NCBI GenBank assembly: GCA_039704465.1
Contig: JASFAU010000004.1
Coordinates: 868,001 to 932,000 of the forward strand
DNA from: Plasmodiophora brassicae
Taxonomy: Eukaryota; Endomyxa; Phytomyxea; Plasmodiophorida; Plasmodiophoridae
Reading direction: 5' to 3'
DNA: 64,000 nucleotides
Below are positions 22,069 through 33,200 of this stretch, one piece after another. Each line of letters starts with the position of its first letter. Positions within the stretch are counted from its first letter, which is position 1. A model generated the notes under the pieces. The model did not search any database. It was not told the DNA's origin and saw only the letters and a list, made by a program, of their open reading frames with translations. Position numbers and translations under genes: made by a program.

Positions 22069-22908
22069 CGTCCGACAGCGACGACCGCCGCCTCGATCGC
22101 GTGATCAATGTGGGCGCGTGCGCCGCCCCCACACAGTATCGTCGAATATCTCCAGGCCAGGCCGACCCAGCCAGCAACAAGGCTGACCGATGACGACCAA
22201 AACGGACCGGGGCCGACTTCCCCGCCCACGTCGTCGTTTGCGAGCGTGGCTTCTAAATATTTTGAGAGCATTTTAGGCGGCGCAGCTGACATCCATCCGA
22301 TCATCCCCCGTCCAGCCCCCCGTCGAATCATTTGGGTACGCAAGTATTGCCAGAGTGAAGGAGCTTAGGGTTTACCTGCACAAGTATCACGCCAGGGCAA
22401 CCAGCGTGTTCGTCGTTGTCGTCGGGCAATCACTGACTGATGCAGGCACCTGATCGATGAGGACGCAGATGGTAGGCCGAGCTGCCGTATATACTTAGCA
22501 TACGTTCACATGCAGGCGCACCCCCGGGCATCTTCTAGAATAGTACACACGGCACCGCCGACATGGCCACGGTCATGGATAACGGTATCCAACGCCTTCA
22601 GAACGTTGCTGGCAGAAGGAGTCGCGTTTTATGTAGGTCACCCAGGAAAAGCGATGTCATTTGGGGGCACGACGTAGGCATGCGTTGCTGCATTAACATT
22701 AGAGGCAGCAATCCGCAACAACGGTCACGTAGAAATCGGTACTGCCAATGGGCAATGGGCAATGGCCAGTAGGGAGCCAGAAGCGGTGTGCATGAAGGGC
22801 AGCTCGTTGGCGATTGAGATATATCACCGCCTGTCCGAACGGGGCCAACGCTGCCGAATAACGGAAACGTTTGGGCGTAATAGGGAAATTTGAACGTGTA
22901 CTTCGGTG
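22069..22908. other. Intergenic stretch with weak short ORFs
   Basis: ATG 22108-22368 on the plus strand gives 86 aa (contains SFASVASKYFESILGGAADI) and could be a small gene divergent from the ArfGAP. Support is only composition. ATG 22563-22772 gives 69 aa with little coding character. A 7-bp repeat, GGGCAAT, occurs in tandem near 22748. Nothing else seen. Confidence 0.3.
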
Positions 22909-23508
22909 TTAACCATGGGCTTGACAAGTTACACCTTCTATGAATAGCGTTTTGATCACGCCGGGCAGCCTCTCGTAGAGAGCCGTCGACTGTTGGACGA
23001 CCTGCCTGTTAATCAACATGGAGGACCCTTTTACGGCGACACGAATCTGCGTTGACGACCCGCCTGTCACATCGTCAGCCTTATGGACACCAATCACTGG
23101 AGCGCTCTTGTTGCCTTGGGCTGAAATAACGTCGATAACCGTTTCCGTTGATAACCCAAATAGGTCTATCGTCGTGTTCATTGAGTAGACAGCTCGGTGG
23201 GCGTCATCGTTGAAACACCTATGCGAGATGTTAGAGTTCGCGGTATGGCCAATCGCAGACGAATTTGCCTACCGATGAACTGTCTCGAGGCGTACCTCAT
23301 AGCCAGCAAACCGTTGCGCCCCCTTAACAACCCGCTGCGCGAAGTCACCCTCCCATTCGCTGATTTCCTGTTCGGTGACATCGTCATGGGATACGAGCTG
23401 CACCCAGACCTGAGACGATTTCAGAATCGACAGGACCGACTCCTTCGGCACGTCGACCGCAACGTCCAGAACCGTCGTCAGTCCAGACCCTCGCCCTGCA
23501 ATGCCCAT
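22909..23508 (-). CDS. Hypothetical protein, unknown family
   Basis: Exons on the minus strand as read: 23508-23312 and 23218-22909; 168 aa. Both exons have typical composition (DVAVDVPKESVLSILKSSQV; TTIDLFGLSTETVIDVISAQ). The frame joins only with a donor inside CAACG|GTTTGC, leaving a 93-nt intron, longer than usual. The more obvious GAG|GTACGC donor would give an immediate stop. A good frame continues upstream of the chosen ATG to ~23559 without a start, so a 5' exon may be missing. No domain recognised. Confidence 0.4.
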
Positions 23509-23757
23509 CGCGTCCCCAGAATGTCCAAGCACACGCGTTGCAAGAGAGGCGCATGCCACTACGAACGTGACTCAGATAAGGACCACTGAAGCAGCGCGGC
23601 ATGGAATCTAGATGATGATGAAACATCAAGGACTAGGGACGTAGCTGGTCGGGCATAACCGCTGTGCCCAGCGGACCGCCCATCACAGTACCCATTCAAC
23701 GGGAGTGCGGGCAGAACGACCGCCTGCCTGTCACCCCTGCTGTTCTGCTGACGACGG

Positions 23758-25822
23758 ATGGCGACCAGCGCCGGCGAAGTCGATGAGACGCGTCGCCTTT
23801 TCGACAGCGGCCCCGAGTACGCGTCGTTACTGCAGCGGCCGACCGCTCGTCAGCTATCGCCGGGCAGTCGCCGTCGGCATGACCCGTTGTCGACCTGGCA
23901 GGCGATTGCATACGCCCTGCCGAGCTTGGCAGTCGCCGCTCAGTACCTGCCGACGCACATCCACGTCTTCAAGTTCTACACCGACACGCTGATGGTCCCT
24001 GCTGGATCCCTGGCAGTCGGGACGGCCGTTGCCCGCGCCATGGACTGCCTCATCGACCCGATCGTCGGGTGGATCTCAGACAACACCGGTACTCGTACTG
24101 TGCGACGCCCGCTGATCGACCCCTCCCGACTCATTGCACGTCGCCCTAGAATCGTCGTGGGGCCGTCGTAAGCCCTACATCCTCGCATCGTTGCCGTTTA
24201 ACGCGATCGCGTACTATCTGCTGTTCACGCCGTCGTCGACCCTGGCCGGGCACGCCGCCACACAGTGGTTCACGTTCTTCTTCTTCCTGTTCCTGGCCGT
24301 TCCCCTCAGCCTGCCGTACTACAGCCTGGGCCCGGAGCTCACATCTGACAACGCGGGCCGTGTTCGAGTACGTCCCCGCTCTGCCGCTCCCTGCGCCGCC
24401 GGTTGATGTTGTTTTCCACAGTTGTTCGTGTACGCCGAGGTCTGGGACAAGGTCGGCATCATATTCGCGGCCATTCTGCCGTCCCTGCTGATCGTCGCTT
24501 TCCATGGCGATATTCGTCGAGCGTATTCCGACGCTGCCCTGATCATTGGCGGGCTGACCATTCTGACGTTCTCCACCTTACTCATCTTTGTCGAGGAACC
24601 TCAACGCCCTCGTGAAATCCTCCGTAATGTCGGTCGCGCCTGCTTGCCATTGTCGACCCTGTCTGATGCTTGTGGCCGTCCCAAAGGTGAAATCGTCACA
24701 GTTCGTGCCGGGCATTCGCCGGGCCATGAGAAACGCCCCATACAGGCTGTTGATGTACGCGGCGACAATCGGGACGCTATCACATGCTGTCACGAACGTC
24801 ATTGTCACGTACTATGTCGCGTGCGTTATCCGAGTCGACGGGCCCGAGGAATTCCTCGGCACGGTCCTGTGCACGTTCTTCATCCCCGCTGCACTATCCA
24901 TCCCGGTCTGGCACTTCCTGGCCCGAATAACCGATACGCGCCGGGCCTGGCTCATCGGATGGGCATCACACGTACCGATCTGTGCGGCAGCGTTCACCCT
25001 AGGTCCAGGACAGGTGAAACCGTTCCTGGTCATCACCGGCTGCATGGGCGTGTCCTACGGTGGAAGCTTCCTGAGCAAGGCCATGATCTCTGATGCCATC
25101 GACTACCAAGAGGTTAGCTGGCCTGTGCCACTCGCAGTCACTGTCCTGATCTGTTTCGAGGTCAGCTACGAACCGGGTCACGTTCTGAAGGGCAGTTCCT
25201 AGCATGGATGACGCTGATCCCTAAGCTGACCGTTATCCCTGCAAGTTCGATCCCGTTGGTGATAATGAGCAGCACTGGGTACGTGCCCAATACGGCGGTG
25301 CAGAATCCAGGGACGACGATGGCACTTCGAGTCATGTTCGGTCTGCTGCCCTGCGTCCTGTCGTCAATCACGTTCATCATCGCGTACCAGTACCCGATTA
25401 CAGGCGCGGTCCAGGAGCGCATACAACGCATGGTGGCCGCCCAGCATGATAACCATCGCGCCCTGATCGACCCGATCTCGGGCGCTGCGTTCACCATCCA
25501 GCATGGGTTCTCTATGGATATGGACCATTTCTCCAGCGACGAACTGTACCATCTCGCCCAGGCCAACGGGTGGATGGTCGTGCATCGTAGGCTGGTGCGC
25601 TCGTTGGTCATGTGGACGGCGTCCCTGGTCCTATCGGTTGCTATTGGCATATCGACGTTCTCTGAGTTGTCCACTGTCCTGGCGACCTGCCTTGCCAGCG
25701 TCAGCGTCATGATGATCGGATACCACGCGTTCCGATTACGGGCGCTCTACGATTTCACGGACGAATCGCAGGCGGGTCTGAAAGCCAATCTGGAGCAGAT
25801 GATGCAAGCCGACCAATACTGA
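23758..25822 (+). CDS. MFS sugar:cation symporter (GPH/MelB-type, MFS_2)
   Basis: Exons as read: 23758-24088, 24150-24367, 24422-24628, 24687-25112, 25166-25822; 612 aa. About 12 hydrophobic segments. The family loop D-x6-W-G-R-R-K-P is formed across the first intron (IVGWISDNT + ESSWGRRKPYIL). The second half has SDAIDYQE joined by the last intron to LRTGSRSEGQFLAW, the second signature of the glycoside-pentoside-hexuronide:cation symporters. A C-terminal ~100-residue region beyond the usual length precedes two final hydrophobic segments. By family it moves a sugar or lysolipid with Na+ or H+; the substrate is unknown. The third intron's acceptor (CCCAAAG, or CACAG 15 nt later) is uncertain. 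Confidence 0.8.
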
Positions 25823-25861
25823 AAGCAATCAGGACGTCCTTTAATATACGCCGCGTGTACC

Positions 25862-26460
25862 TCACAATGACTTGACGTACTCGTTGAATTCTCGCTCATA
25901 TCGAGCACGGTGTTCGGCATCGGCTGCCTGATACGTCATTCGTTGATCATCTCCGGCCTCCTGCCACATCTTCCCTAACAAACGCCCAACATCGCCTACG
26001 TGGCGCTGAGGATATTGCATGGTCTGCGATAGGACGTCATTCTCACCGAATGAAGCTTTAGGATTTGCCTCAACGACTTGGCCACGGTTGTCTTGACAGA
26101 AGAGCAGATAGGCCCCTAACGGCCTCCTACGTCACATGCTGAAGTCAGAGGGGTACAGCAGCTGACGTAGCGGGCTGACTTGGGCGCATTTGGATCCCGC
26201 TTAAATTTCTTGCGTCGTTTCCTCTTCTTCCTCACGACAGGAACAGGGGCATTCCGGGCTGTGGTTTGCGTGTCAACCGTGACAGCCTGTGGACGCCATC
26301 CTCCACACAGCGTACCTGCAATCTCGGAGACAGGCGGCTGCGCAATCGGCTTTCGGTCGACACTGAACGCGTCCCGTCCGGGATTGCGATCCTCAGCGCG
26401 ACCTGCATTGGACGCAGGCGCCTGGCAGCGACCGTCGCCCGGGGGCCCTTCGTACTTCAT
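25862..26460 (-). CDS. HMG-box protein
   Basis: Exons on the minus strand: 26460-26180, 26126-26047, 25995-25862; 164 aa. A basic region (VRKKRKRRKKFKRDPNAPK) leads into an HMG box interrupted by two introns of 53 and 51 nt. Spliced, it reads DPNAPKRPLGAYLLFCQDNR, then NPKASFGDVGRLLGKMWQEA, an exact fit to the HMGB-type box. Without splicing neither junction makes sense. HMG boxes bend DNA. This could be an HMGB-type chromatin protein. The gene is divergent from PAT1, with 73 bp between the two ATGs. Confidence 0.88.
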
Positions 26461-26532
26461 CTGGGCGGGTGGTCGCGGGGTCCGCCGCCGGACTTGCTTG
26501 GCCGGGGACACCACCCAGCCGCTGCGACCGCC

Positions 26533-28035
26533 ATGGCGCACGAAGAGGACGCGATGGAGTTCGACCTGGCCGACGGTATACTCGCGTCCGTGTTCGGCCA
26601 GATGGAGGTTGCCGATGCGGTCGCCAGTGAGAACAACGTGGAAGCGGGGGCGTCGGTGCCGACGTCGCCATCCGGGAAAGCGGGCGACGCCGAATCGGAT
26701 CAGGCTACACAGGAACGAGCTCGCCCGTATTTCCGACACGTGTACATTCCATTGCCAACGAAACGATTTCGGTACATGTCGCATGCCGAAATATCGGTCG
26801 TCGTTCGGCAATCGTTGCAACAGCTGCAGACCAAGAACCCGATGGATGACGACTTCTATTACCAGGTCACCATGGCACGATCTGGAGGTCCTTGGAAAGG
26901 CGTCGGCCTGCCCAGTATCGAGACGACTGGGCCATTGATGGCCAATCGGTTCCGGAACCCGGATGGGTCACCGATTCTGCCGGAAGGCACACTAGGCCGG
27001 GTCGCGTTGTCGTCGGTTCGCAAGCCTCGAACTCTGCTGCAACTGACGGGGGATTCAAAAGGTACGACGACAGCCCCTGACGCTGATGCAGCAGTGATTG
27101 GCGGGCCCAGGCGGTTCATGTTCGCGAAGTTCTCCCTGCCGTACATAATTGAGGAAGGCATTCGTTGCATTATGGATGTGGAAGACGTCGACAATATCCT
27201 GCTGGCGTTCCCGTCAGCGAATGCAGAGGAAGCCGCACAGCAGGCTGCCCTACACCAGCAGCGCCTCCGACTTGGACGCCGTTTGCTTGAGCATCTGGGG
27301 TTCGGGGACCTCGTTGACCCCGATGGGAACCCGTTGCCAGATCGGCTTCTAGAAACACCTGATGAAGGGCATATCCTGTTTAAGTATGCCGCCCAAGCCA
27401 AAGGTCGGACACTTGTCCTACGAGCGTTGATGTGCTTGAGAACCGATCAGGTCTACCTCGTTGTCCGCGCCATGATGTCCCGGTTGAGTCTGTTCGCCTT
27501 GCCAGAGGATGTTGTCCCGATCGACATGCAAATGGGCGTTGTTATTGACCGCCACCTCGAGAAATGGTTGCCACCCCAGATCATCGGCTTAATGCAGATT
27601 GTTCTGTCCGGTCTCGGTCCTGTTCCGCTGGTGGAGATCGCCAGGTCCCTGGTCGGATCTGTGATTATTCTTTCGTTCTGCAAACGCGGCCACGAACTTC
27701 GAAACCACCCGATGGCGCCTCCCATCGACGTTGCCACGTGGCTTGAGCTGTTTGGCGTCATCTGGGGCCAGTTGTCGGTCAACTTTGCGCAAGTTATCAC
27801 CCCGTCATCCGACGGGATGCGAGTCGCCCCAGACGCCACCCGGTGGCGCATCCTTGCCGACCTGTCGTCCCATGCATCGCCGGAACAGCTCGCCATGATT
27901 CCTCGGGAGGGCGATCTCTGGGTACACGTTGAAACAGCCGTCCCAGTTCACCCCCCTGCAGCGTACTTCGCCTCGCTCGCAACCTCGATCTACAGACCGC
28001 CTCCGCCGCCAGGCATCCCAGGTCCAGCGCAGTGA
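26533..28035 (+). CDS. PAT1: PAT1 mRNA-decapping activator
   Basis: A 500-aa single-exon frame. The conserved central motif RYMSHAEISVVVRQSLQQLQ … NPMDDDFYYQV and LGRVALSSVRKPRTLLQL match the PAT1 mid-domain. The C-terminal helical domain follows (GRTLVLRALMCLRTDQVYL; IARSLVGSVIILSFCKRGHE). PAT1 bridges deadenylated mRNA, the Lsm1-7 ring and Dcp2 in P-bodies. The N-terminal FDLADGILASVFG resembles the short conserved N-terminal peptide that binds Dhh1/DDX6. The ATG at 26533 is chosen because the upstream in-frame stretch overlaps the divergent HMG gene's promoter. Shorter than animal PATL1, similar to other protist forms. Confidence 0.85.
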   Translation: MAHEEDAMEFDLADGILASVFGQMEVADAVASENNVEAGASVPTSPSGKAGDAESDQATQERARPYFRHVYIPLPTKRFRYMSHAEISVVVRQSLQQLQTKNPMDDDFYYQVTMARSGGPWKGVGLPSIETTGPLMANRFRNPDGSPILPEGTLGRVALSSVRKPRTLLQLTGDSKGTTTAPDADAAVIGGPRRFMFAKFSLPYIIEEGIRCIMDVEDVDNILLAFPSANAEEAAQQAALHQQRLRLGRRLLEHLGFGDLVDPDGNPLPDRLLETPDEGHILFKYAAQAKGRTLVLRALMCLRTDQVYLVVRAMMSRLSLFALPEDVVPIDMQMGVVIDRHLEKWLPPQIIGLMQIVLSGLGPVPLVEIARSLVGSVIILSFCKRGHELRNHPMAPPIDVATWLELFGVIWGQLSVNFAQVITPSSDGMRVAPDATRWRILADLSSHASPEQLAMIPREGDLWVHVETAVPVHPPAAYFASLATSIYRPPPPPGIPGPAQ

Positions 28036-28245
28036 CCGATAATTCTACATACATATGTTTAAAGCGCAGTACAGCGACGACGGCCTGTATCGTCATAACG
28101 GGGCCCGTGCAGTGCCGGCTTCCGCCTCAGTCGGGCCTCTGTGTTCTGCGACTCTCACAGCCGCCAAAAATGGGAGCCGAAAAGGACCCAATCGGAAAAG
28201 CGTCGCCTCGCTCGGGGTGGCTGGCCCCGCTTGCCGTTGGGCCGC

Positions 28246-30955
28246 ATGTCGTCATCGGGTAGCGGGGGCGGACCCGGATTCACGTTCAACCACAATGACA
28301 TGACGTTGGAGCAGGCGCAGGCGATCTGGTCGCTGCTGCGCAAGGGCATTATGGAGATTCAGAACGGCAACGCATCAACGTTGCGATACGAAGAGTTGTA
28401 CAGGTCCGATTCGGGCGTGGTAGTTAATCGTCAGCTGTTCATGGATCGTCGGCGCAGGAATGCCTATACGTTGGTGCTTCACAAACACGGGCCACTGCTA
28501 TACGACGGCGTTGCTCAGACGATCCTCGACAAACTTGGTATAGCCCATCGTACCCGCCTTCGGATTCAAAACCGACTCACCGTTTCTTTGTCCAGAGAGC
28601 ATTGCCCAAACGAAAATCGACAATGCGTCCGACGACCAGCTGCTTCGTGTCCTGACCGCCGAGTGGGAGAAGCACAAACTGATCATGACCATGATCAGGG
28701 ACGTGCTTATGTATATGGACAAGACATTCTGTGAACGAGATTCTCGCATCCCCGTGTTCGCCATGGGCATTAACCTGTTCCGCACGACGATAATCGGGCG
28801 AGGATCATGTCCCGAGAAGCTTCAGTCGGTGCTTCTGAGAAGTATTTATCGGGAGCGACATCACGAGGTCATCGAGCAGGACCTGATTAAACACTGCCTG
28901 GCAATGCTGGTCGAGTGCGGGAATTGCCCGCCAGATCATCCACGAATCTACGAGGAGTACTTCGAGAAGCAGTTTCTGGAAGAGACCCGCCAATTCTATC
29001 GTCGAGAATCGGCTGAATTCATCTCCCAGAACACTGTTCCCGACTACCTGCGGAAAATCGAGATGCGCCTTAACGAGGAGGACAGCCGGGCCGATCATTA
29101 TCTGCACGACGATACGAAACCGAAACTTCGCGCGGTCTGCCACGACGAGCTGATCACGAATTATGCTCAGACATTGGTGGACAATCCGAACACCGGGTGC
29201 GTCTTCCTACTGGAGCATTCAATGATTGATGGTCGGGATTCGTCGGTTGCTTGAAACAACATGTAACAATTCGATGTTCGCAGATCTGCATCGCATGTAT
29301 ATTCTGTTCAAGCGCGTCCCGTCGACGCTGGCTATCGTCTCTGACTGCATGAAAAGCCTTGTTCGGCAGGTCGGTGAAGCATATGTTGCCGATCCTGAAA
29401 ACAAGAAGGTGGGTTGTTCTATTGAATTTGATGCCCATGTTGCTTAGTGGCGCTTGCAATCAGAACCCTTGCAAATTCGTCCAGTCCGTTCTCGATCTGA
29501 GAGCGAAGTTTTACGGTACCGTAGAGAAAGCGTTCGATGGAGATCGGTCTTTCGCACGAAGTTTGAAGGAAGCCTTTGAGCACTTTATCAATATTGGTTC
29601 GTACGGTTCTTGCGCCATGTTATCATGCGTTTGTAACCAACCTCTGCAGACTCTCGAGCCGCTCAGTACTTGTCATTGTACATTGACGGCATGCTGAAGA
29701 AGGGCCTTCGCGCAGCCGGTGAAGACGAAATCGAAATGCGTTTGGAAGAAATTGTCACCATTTTCCGGTTGATAACGGACAAAGACGTGTTTGAGGAGTT
29801 CTACAAGATTCATTTGGCGTCACGTCTGCTGACCAGGACGCAGGCCTCAGACGATGTTGAAAAATCGATGATCGCGAAACTGAAAGCGGAATGCGGGCAT
29901 CAGTTTACCTCCAAGCTAGAGGGCATGTTCAAGAATATCGATCTGTCAACGGAAATCAACCGAGGGTTCCAGCTGTGGTTCCAGGTTAGCGTTTGCAGAT
30001 TTGCAGCACGCCCTCGAAGTCAATTTTCGTTCAGGGTGCGTCTGCCGGCAAAGGTCCACAAATTTATGTCAACGTGTTGACTTCGGGTTTCTGGCCGTTT
30101 CCCGAATCGCCACCATGCGCTCTTCCTCAGTTAGTCGCATCGACTGCTGAAATGTTTGCCTCATTCTATAGGTCCAAGCATGCAGGGCACAAAATCACGT
30201 GGCAGACGTCGCTCGGCACCGCTGAACTCCAGGTAGGCAACTGGCTTCCTCGTCAATACTGTACAGCATTTTGAGTGTACCCTGGCAGGCACGTTTCAAC
30301 AAGGGGAAGAAAGAGTTGATTGTGCACACCTACCAGATGTGCATTTTGATGCTGTTCAACAACAACGATAAGTTGAGCTATGCGGACATCCTGTCCTTCA
30401 CTGCAATTCCTCATGCTGAGCTGCAAAGGCATCTTCTGTCCCTGGCACATCCCAAGGTTCCAAACAGACGGGATTCTTGTTGCATATGTTCTCAGAGAGT
30501 ATCCCTGTTCAGGTTAAGGTCCTACTGAAGTCACCGAATACGAAGAAAATCGAACCAGATCACATGTTCATGTACAACACAGAGTACACGTCTTGTTTGT
30601 ACAGAATCAAGATTCCGTTGCTTGCTGCGGCGTCAGAAGCGGCTGCTGTCCAAGAACAGCCGGTCCCACCGGCAGTGATGGAGGTGAGAAGCACATGGGG
30701 TCCTTGGCGCTCGTACAACGATGACGGGTTCATTGTCAGGCTAGGAAGAATCGCGTTGATGCTGCGATTGTCCGAATTCTGAAGGCTCGCCGAACTTTGG
30801 AGCACAGCCTCCTAGTTGCAGAGGTCCACAAGCAACTACACGCGCGTTTCAGTGCTGAGCCCCAGTTGATCAAGAGGCGCATCGAGGCACTAATCGAGAG
30901 AGAGTACCTGGAAAGGGACAAAGATGACCGCCGCATGTATCATTACCTTGCATAA
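28246..30955 (+). CDS. CUL3: Cullin-3, scaffold of BTB-type ubiquitin ligases
   Basis: Ten exons as read: 28246-28403, 28458-28537, 28596-29231, 29284-29408, 29464-29596, 29650-29984, 30035-30232, 30289-30456, 30513-30683, 30740-30955; 739 aa. The N-terminal TLRYEELYRNAYTLVLHKHG is typical of CUL3. The cullin-homology core (LYIDGMLKKGLRAAGEDEIE; FEEFYKIHLASRLL) binds Rbx1. The winged-helix end contains the neddylation site region IVRILKARRTLEHSLLVAEV and ends RREYLERD-like … YHYLA. Every intron restores the family alignment. All nine are 50-58 nt. Exon 3/4 is slightly shorter than in animals around residues 290-300, so that junction is the least certain. Confidence 0.93.
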
Positions 30956-31055
30956 TGATCAGGGGCCCTGTCCACAGTCTGCATAAAATCTACTGTATGC
31001 CCAAGCCGATCTTCGAGAAAGTAGATTGTATATAGCATCTGTGGGATAGAGGCCT

Positions 31056-31397
31056 CTACTGCGGCATCGAGCGGATGATGTCGGAGTCACCAGGGTCCGT
31101 GATGGTCAAGCACGACACACGGAAGTACTTGCCGCACGACGTTCCGAGTTCGATGTTGTTGCCGGAGTAGTGGTGAACACCAGTCTTGGCAAGCATGGCA
31201 TAGTACTCGATCTCCGACTTGCGCAGCGCCGGGCAGTTGTTCGCGATGATCACGAGCTTGGCCTTGCCCATGCGGAGCGACTTCAGCGTCGACTTGTAGC
31301 CGAGCGAGTACTTGCCACTCTTAACAACGAGCTGCAGACGGGAGTTGATAGACTCGATAGCCTTCTTGGCCTTCTTCTGCTGAGTGGGAGCCACCAT
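31056..31397 (-). CDS. RPL30: 60S ribosomal protein eL30
   Basis: A 113-aa single-exon frame: [20 protein letters not shown], then [40 protein letters not shown] and [20 protein letters not shown]. This is the complete L7Ae-fold eL30 with usual length and ends. The protein sits in the large subunit and in some eukaryotes autoregulates its own pre-mRNA. It converges on CUL3, whose stop is 100 bp away. Confidence 0.97.
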   Translation of the reverse strand: MVAPTQQKKAKKAIESINSRLQLVVKSGKYSLGYKSTLKSLRMGKAKLVIIANNCPALRKSEIEYYAMLAKTGVHHYSGNNIELGTSCGKYFRVSCLTITDPGDSDIIRSMPQ

Positions 31398-31510
31398 TGC
31401 TGTTAGGGAGCCTGCGTTGCTCGCGGACGAACCGGTCTTTACAACGATGCAGAACGAGATCGCGTCTACCGGATTGCGCGGCTTCTCTCACGGACTCCGT
31501 GGGCAACGCA

Positions 31511-31530
31511 TTAGGGCACCCTCATATAAT
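31511..31530 (-). promoter_or_regulatory. TTAGGGC…TCATATA element upstream of eL30
   Basis: The plus strand reads TTAGGGCACCCTCATATAAT about 115-135 bp upstream of the eL30 ATG. It matches the element before eS7 (16426-16446) at most positions, but in the opposite orientation relative to its gene. Probable shared promoter element; function inferred. Confidence 0.3.
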
Positions 31531-31659
31531 TGTGAACTGAGGTTTGCCAGGCGGGTGTGAAGACTAGGTAGCTGTAGTACGTCGCACTGTCAGACCTGAA
31601 TGTTGTCAGCTTTGGTCCGCGTCTGCCAACCAGAATGAATGCATCCGTGGGCCTGAAGT

Positions 31660-31774
31660 ACGCTGCTCTGATGAAGTTCATCAAAATTGAACTTGTGAAG
31701 AGAGATGGAGGTAAGATGCAATCGATGGAGGTAAGCACCTTGGACGCACCCAACCGCGTTCGTAGGAGTAACCT
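31660..31774. repeat. Truncated third copy of the palindrome arm
   Basis: GCTGCTCTGATGAAGTTCAT and the following bases repeat the inner end of the palindrome arm. TTGGACGCACCCAACCGCG then repeats the outer end. The internal ~500 bp of the arm are missing. The two pieces are joined by two copies of GATGGAGGTAAG. Confidence 0.75.
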
Positions 31775-32995
31775 CGTTCTGTAGGTTACTCCCACGAAAG
31801 CGGTTGGGTGCGTCCAAGGTACTGCCATCGAAAAGAGCTCACAATGGGCAAACGTGGTACACGCGATCCCAGGTCGAACGGCACGGCCGGGGACCCCGAC
31901 AAGCGGCCTGTCGTGCTCACCGTATGTGGACACCTCATATGCTGGCACCGCATCGAGGACAGGGCTCATATAAAGATTTACAGGCGTTTGAGTCGGCGGT
32001 GTCACGATGTTCGGCAGCGAGCCGGTAACACGAAAAGAATGGCGTGAAGCACTTCTGGACGTTCTTAGATCAGGTGCTGCCATCACCACGTCGACCTTTT
32101 CAAACGGCGGAGGAGCTTCGCAGCATTGTCAACGACGGCGCCGATTCGGCGGTCGTTAATGGCGTTCTGATTCGGTCGTTTGCCGGATGGCTCGTGGACA
32201 CAATGGCAGACGCCGACAACATTTGCGAAGCACCTGGAGGGCTTGAGATCCGCACTCTCCCATGGATTCTTCGATGGGAACGTTATCGAATCTCTGGAAG
32301 CGATGAAGCACGCTGCTCTGATGAAGTTCATCAAAATTGAACAACCGATGGAGGTAAGCGATGCAATCGAAGAGGTAAACGACGCAATCTGTCAGGTTGC
32401 ATCGCTTACCTCCATCTCTCTTCACAAGTTCAATTTTGATGAACTTCATCAGAGCAGCGTGCTTCATCGCTTCCAGAGATTCCATAACGTTCCCATCGAA
32501 GAATCCATGGGAGAGTGCGGATCTCAAGCCCTCCAGGTGCTTCGCAAATGTTGTCGGCGTCTGCCATTGTGTCCACGAGCCATCCGGCAAACGACCGAAT
32601 CAGAACGCCATTAACGACCGCCGAATCGGCGCCGTCGTTGACAATGCTGCGAAGCTCCTCCGCCGTTTGAAAAGGTCGATGTGGTGATGGCAGCACCTGA
32701 TCTAAGAACGTCCAGAAGTGCTTCAGGCCGTTATTTTCGTGTTACTGGCTCGCTGCCGAACCTCGTGACGCCGCCGACTCAAACGCCTGTAAATCTTTAG
32801 ATGAGCCCTGTCCTCGATGCGGTGCCAGCATATGAAGCGTCCACATACGGTGAGCACGACAGGCCGCTTGTCGGGGACCCCGGCCGTGCCGTTCGACCTG
32901 GGATCGCGTGGACCACGTTTGTCCATTGTGAGCTCTTTACGATGCCAGCACCTTGGACGCACCCAACCGCGTTCGTGGGAGTAACCTACAGAACG
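31775..32995. repeat. Near-perfect palindrome, ~600-bp arms, centre ~32385
   Basis: The left arm (31775 to about 32357) and right arm (about 32395 to 32995) are reverse complements with scattered mismatches. Both contain the same frames. One is a basic ORF beginning MGKRGTRDPRSNG (31843) or its variant in the right arm. Others read SIVNDGADSAVVNGVLIRSF and LRSALSHGFFDGNVIESLEA. The outer ends carry TTGGACGCACCCAACCGCG, which also forms a smaller inverted pair at 31739-31817. No transposase recognised. Fits a fold-back element or an inverted duplication of a gene fragment. Confidence 0.88.
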
Positions 32996-33200
32996 CACAG
33001 TACTGTCAGCGGGTACACTCGGTTGTGGCGCCAAATCGCGAGTTGCAAAGCGGGGCCACCCATTACAGACAGTTACAGGAACCCGTAATTGGAGAACAAT
33101 TGGAGTTGGCAGGATACATACTACTGAGTATATGAAGCTCTTCGACCCAGATTCATAAAAAATATCTTCATTGGTACATGGTTTCAAGTTCATGCCCGTT

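Noticed and set aside
26116..26820. Minus-strand 234-aa ORF as the HMG gene in full
   Set aside because: Its first ~120 codons are antisense to PAT1. The HMG gene fits a start at 26460, and its unspliced end cuts the HMG box.
31808..32334. Frames inside the palindrome as functional genes
   Set aside because: Both arms carry variants, no start or family is recognisable, and changes of frame occur; treated as part of the repeat.
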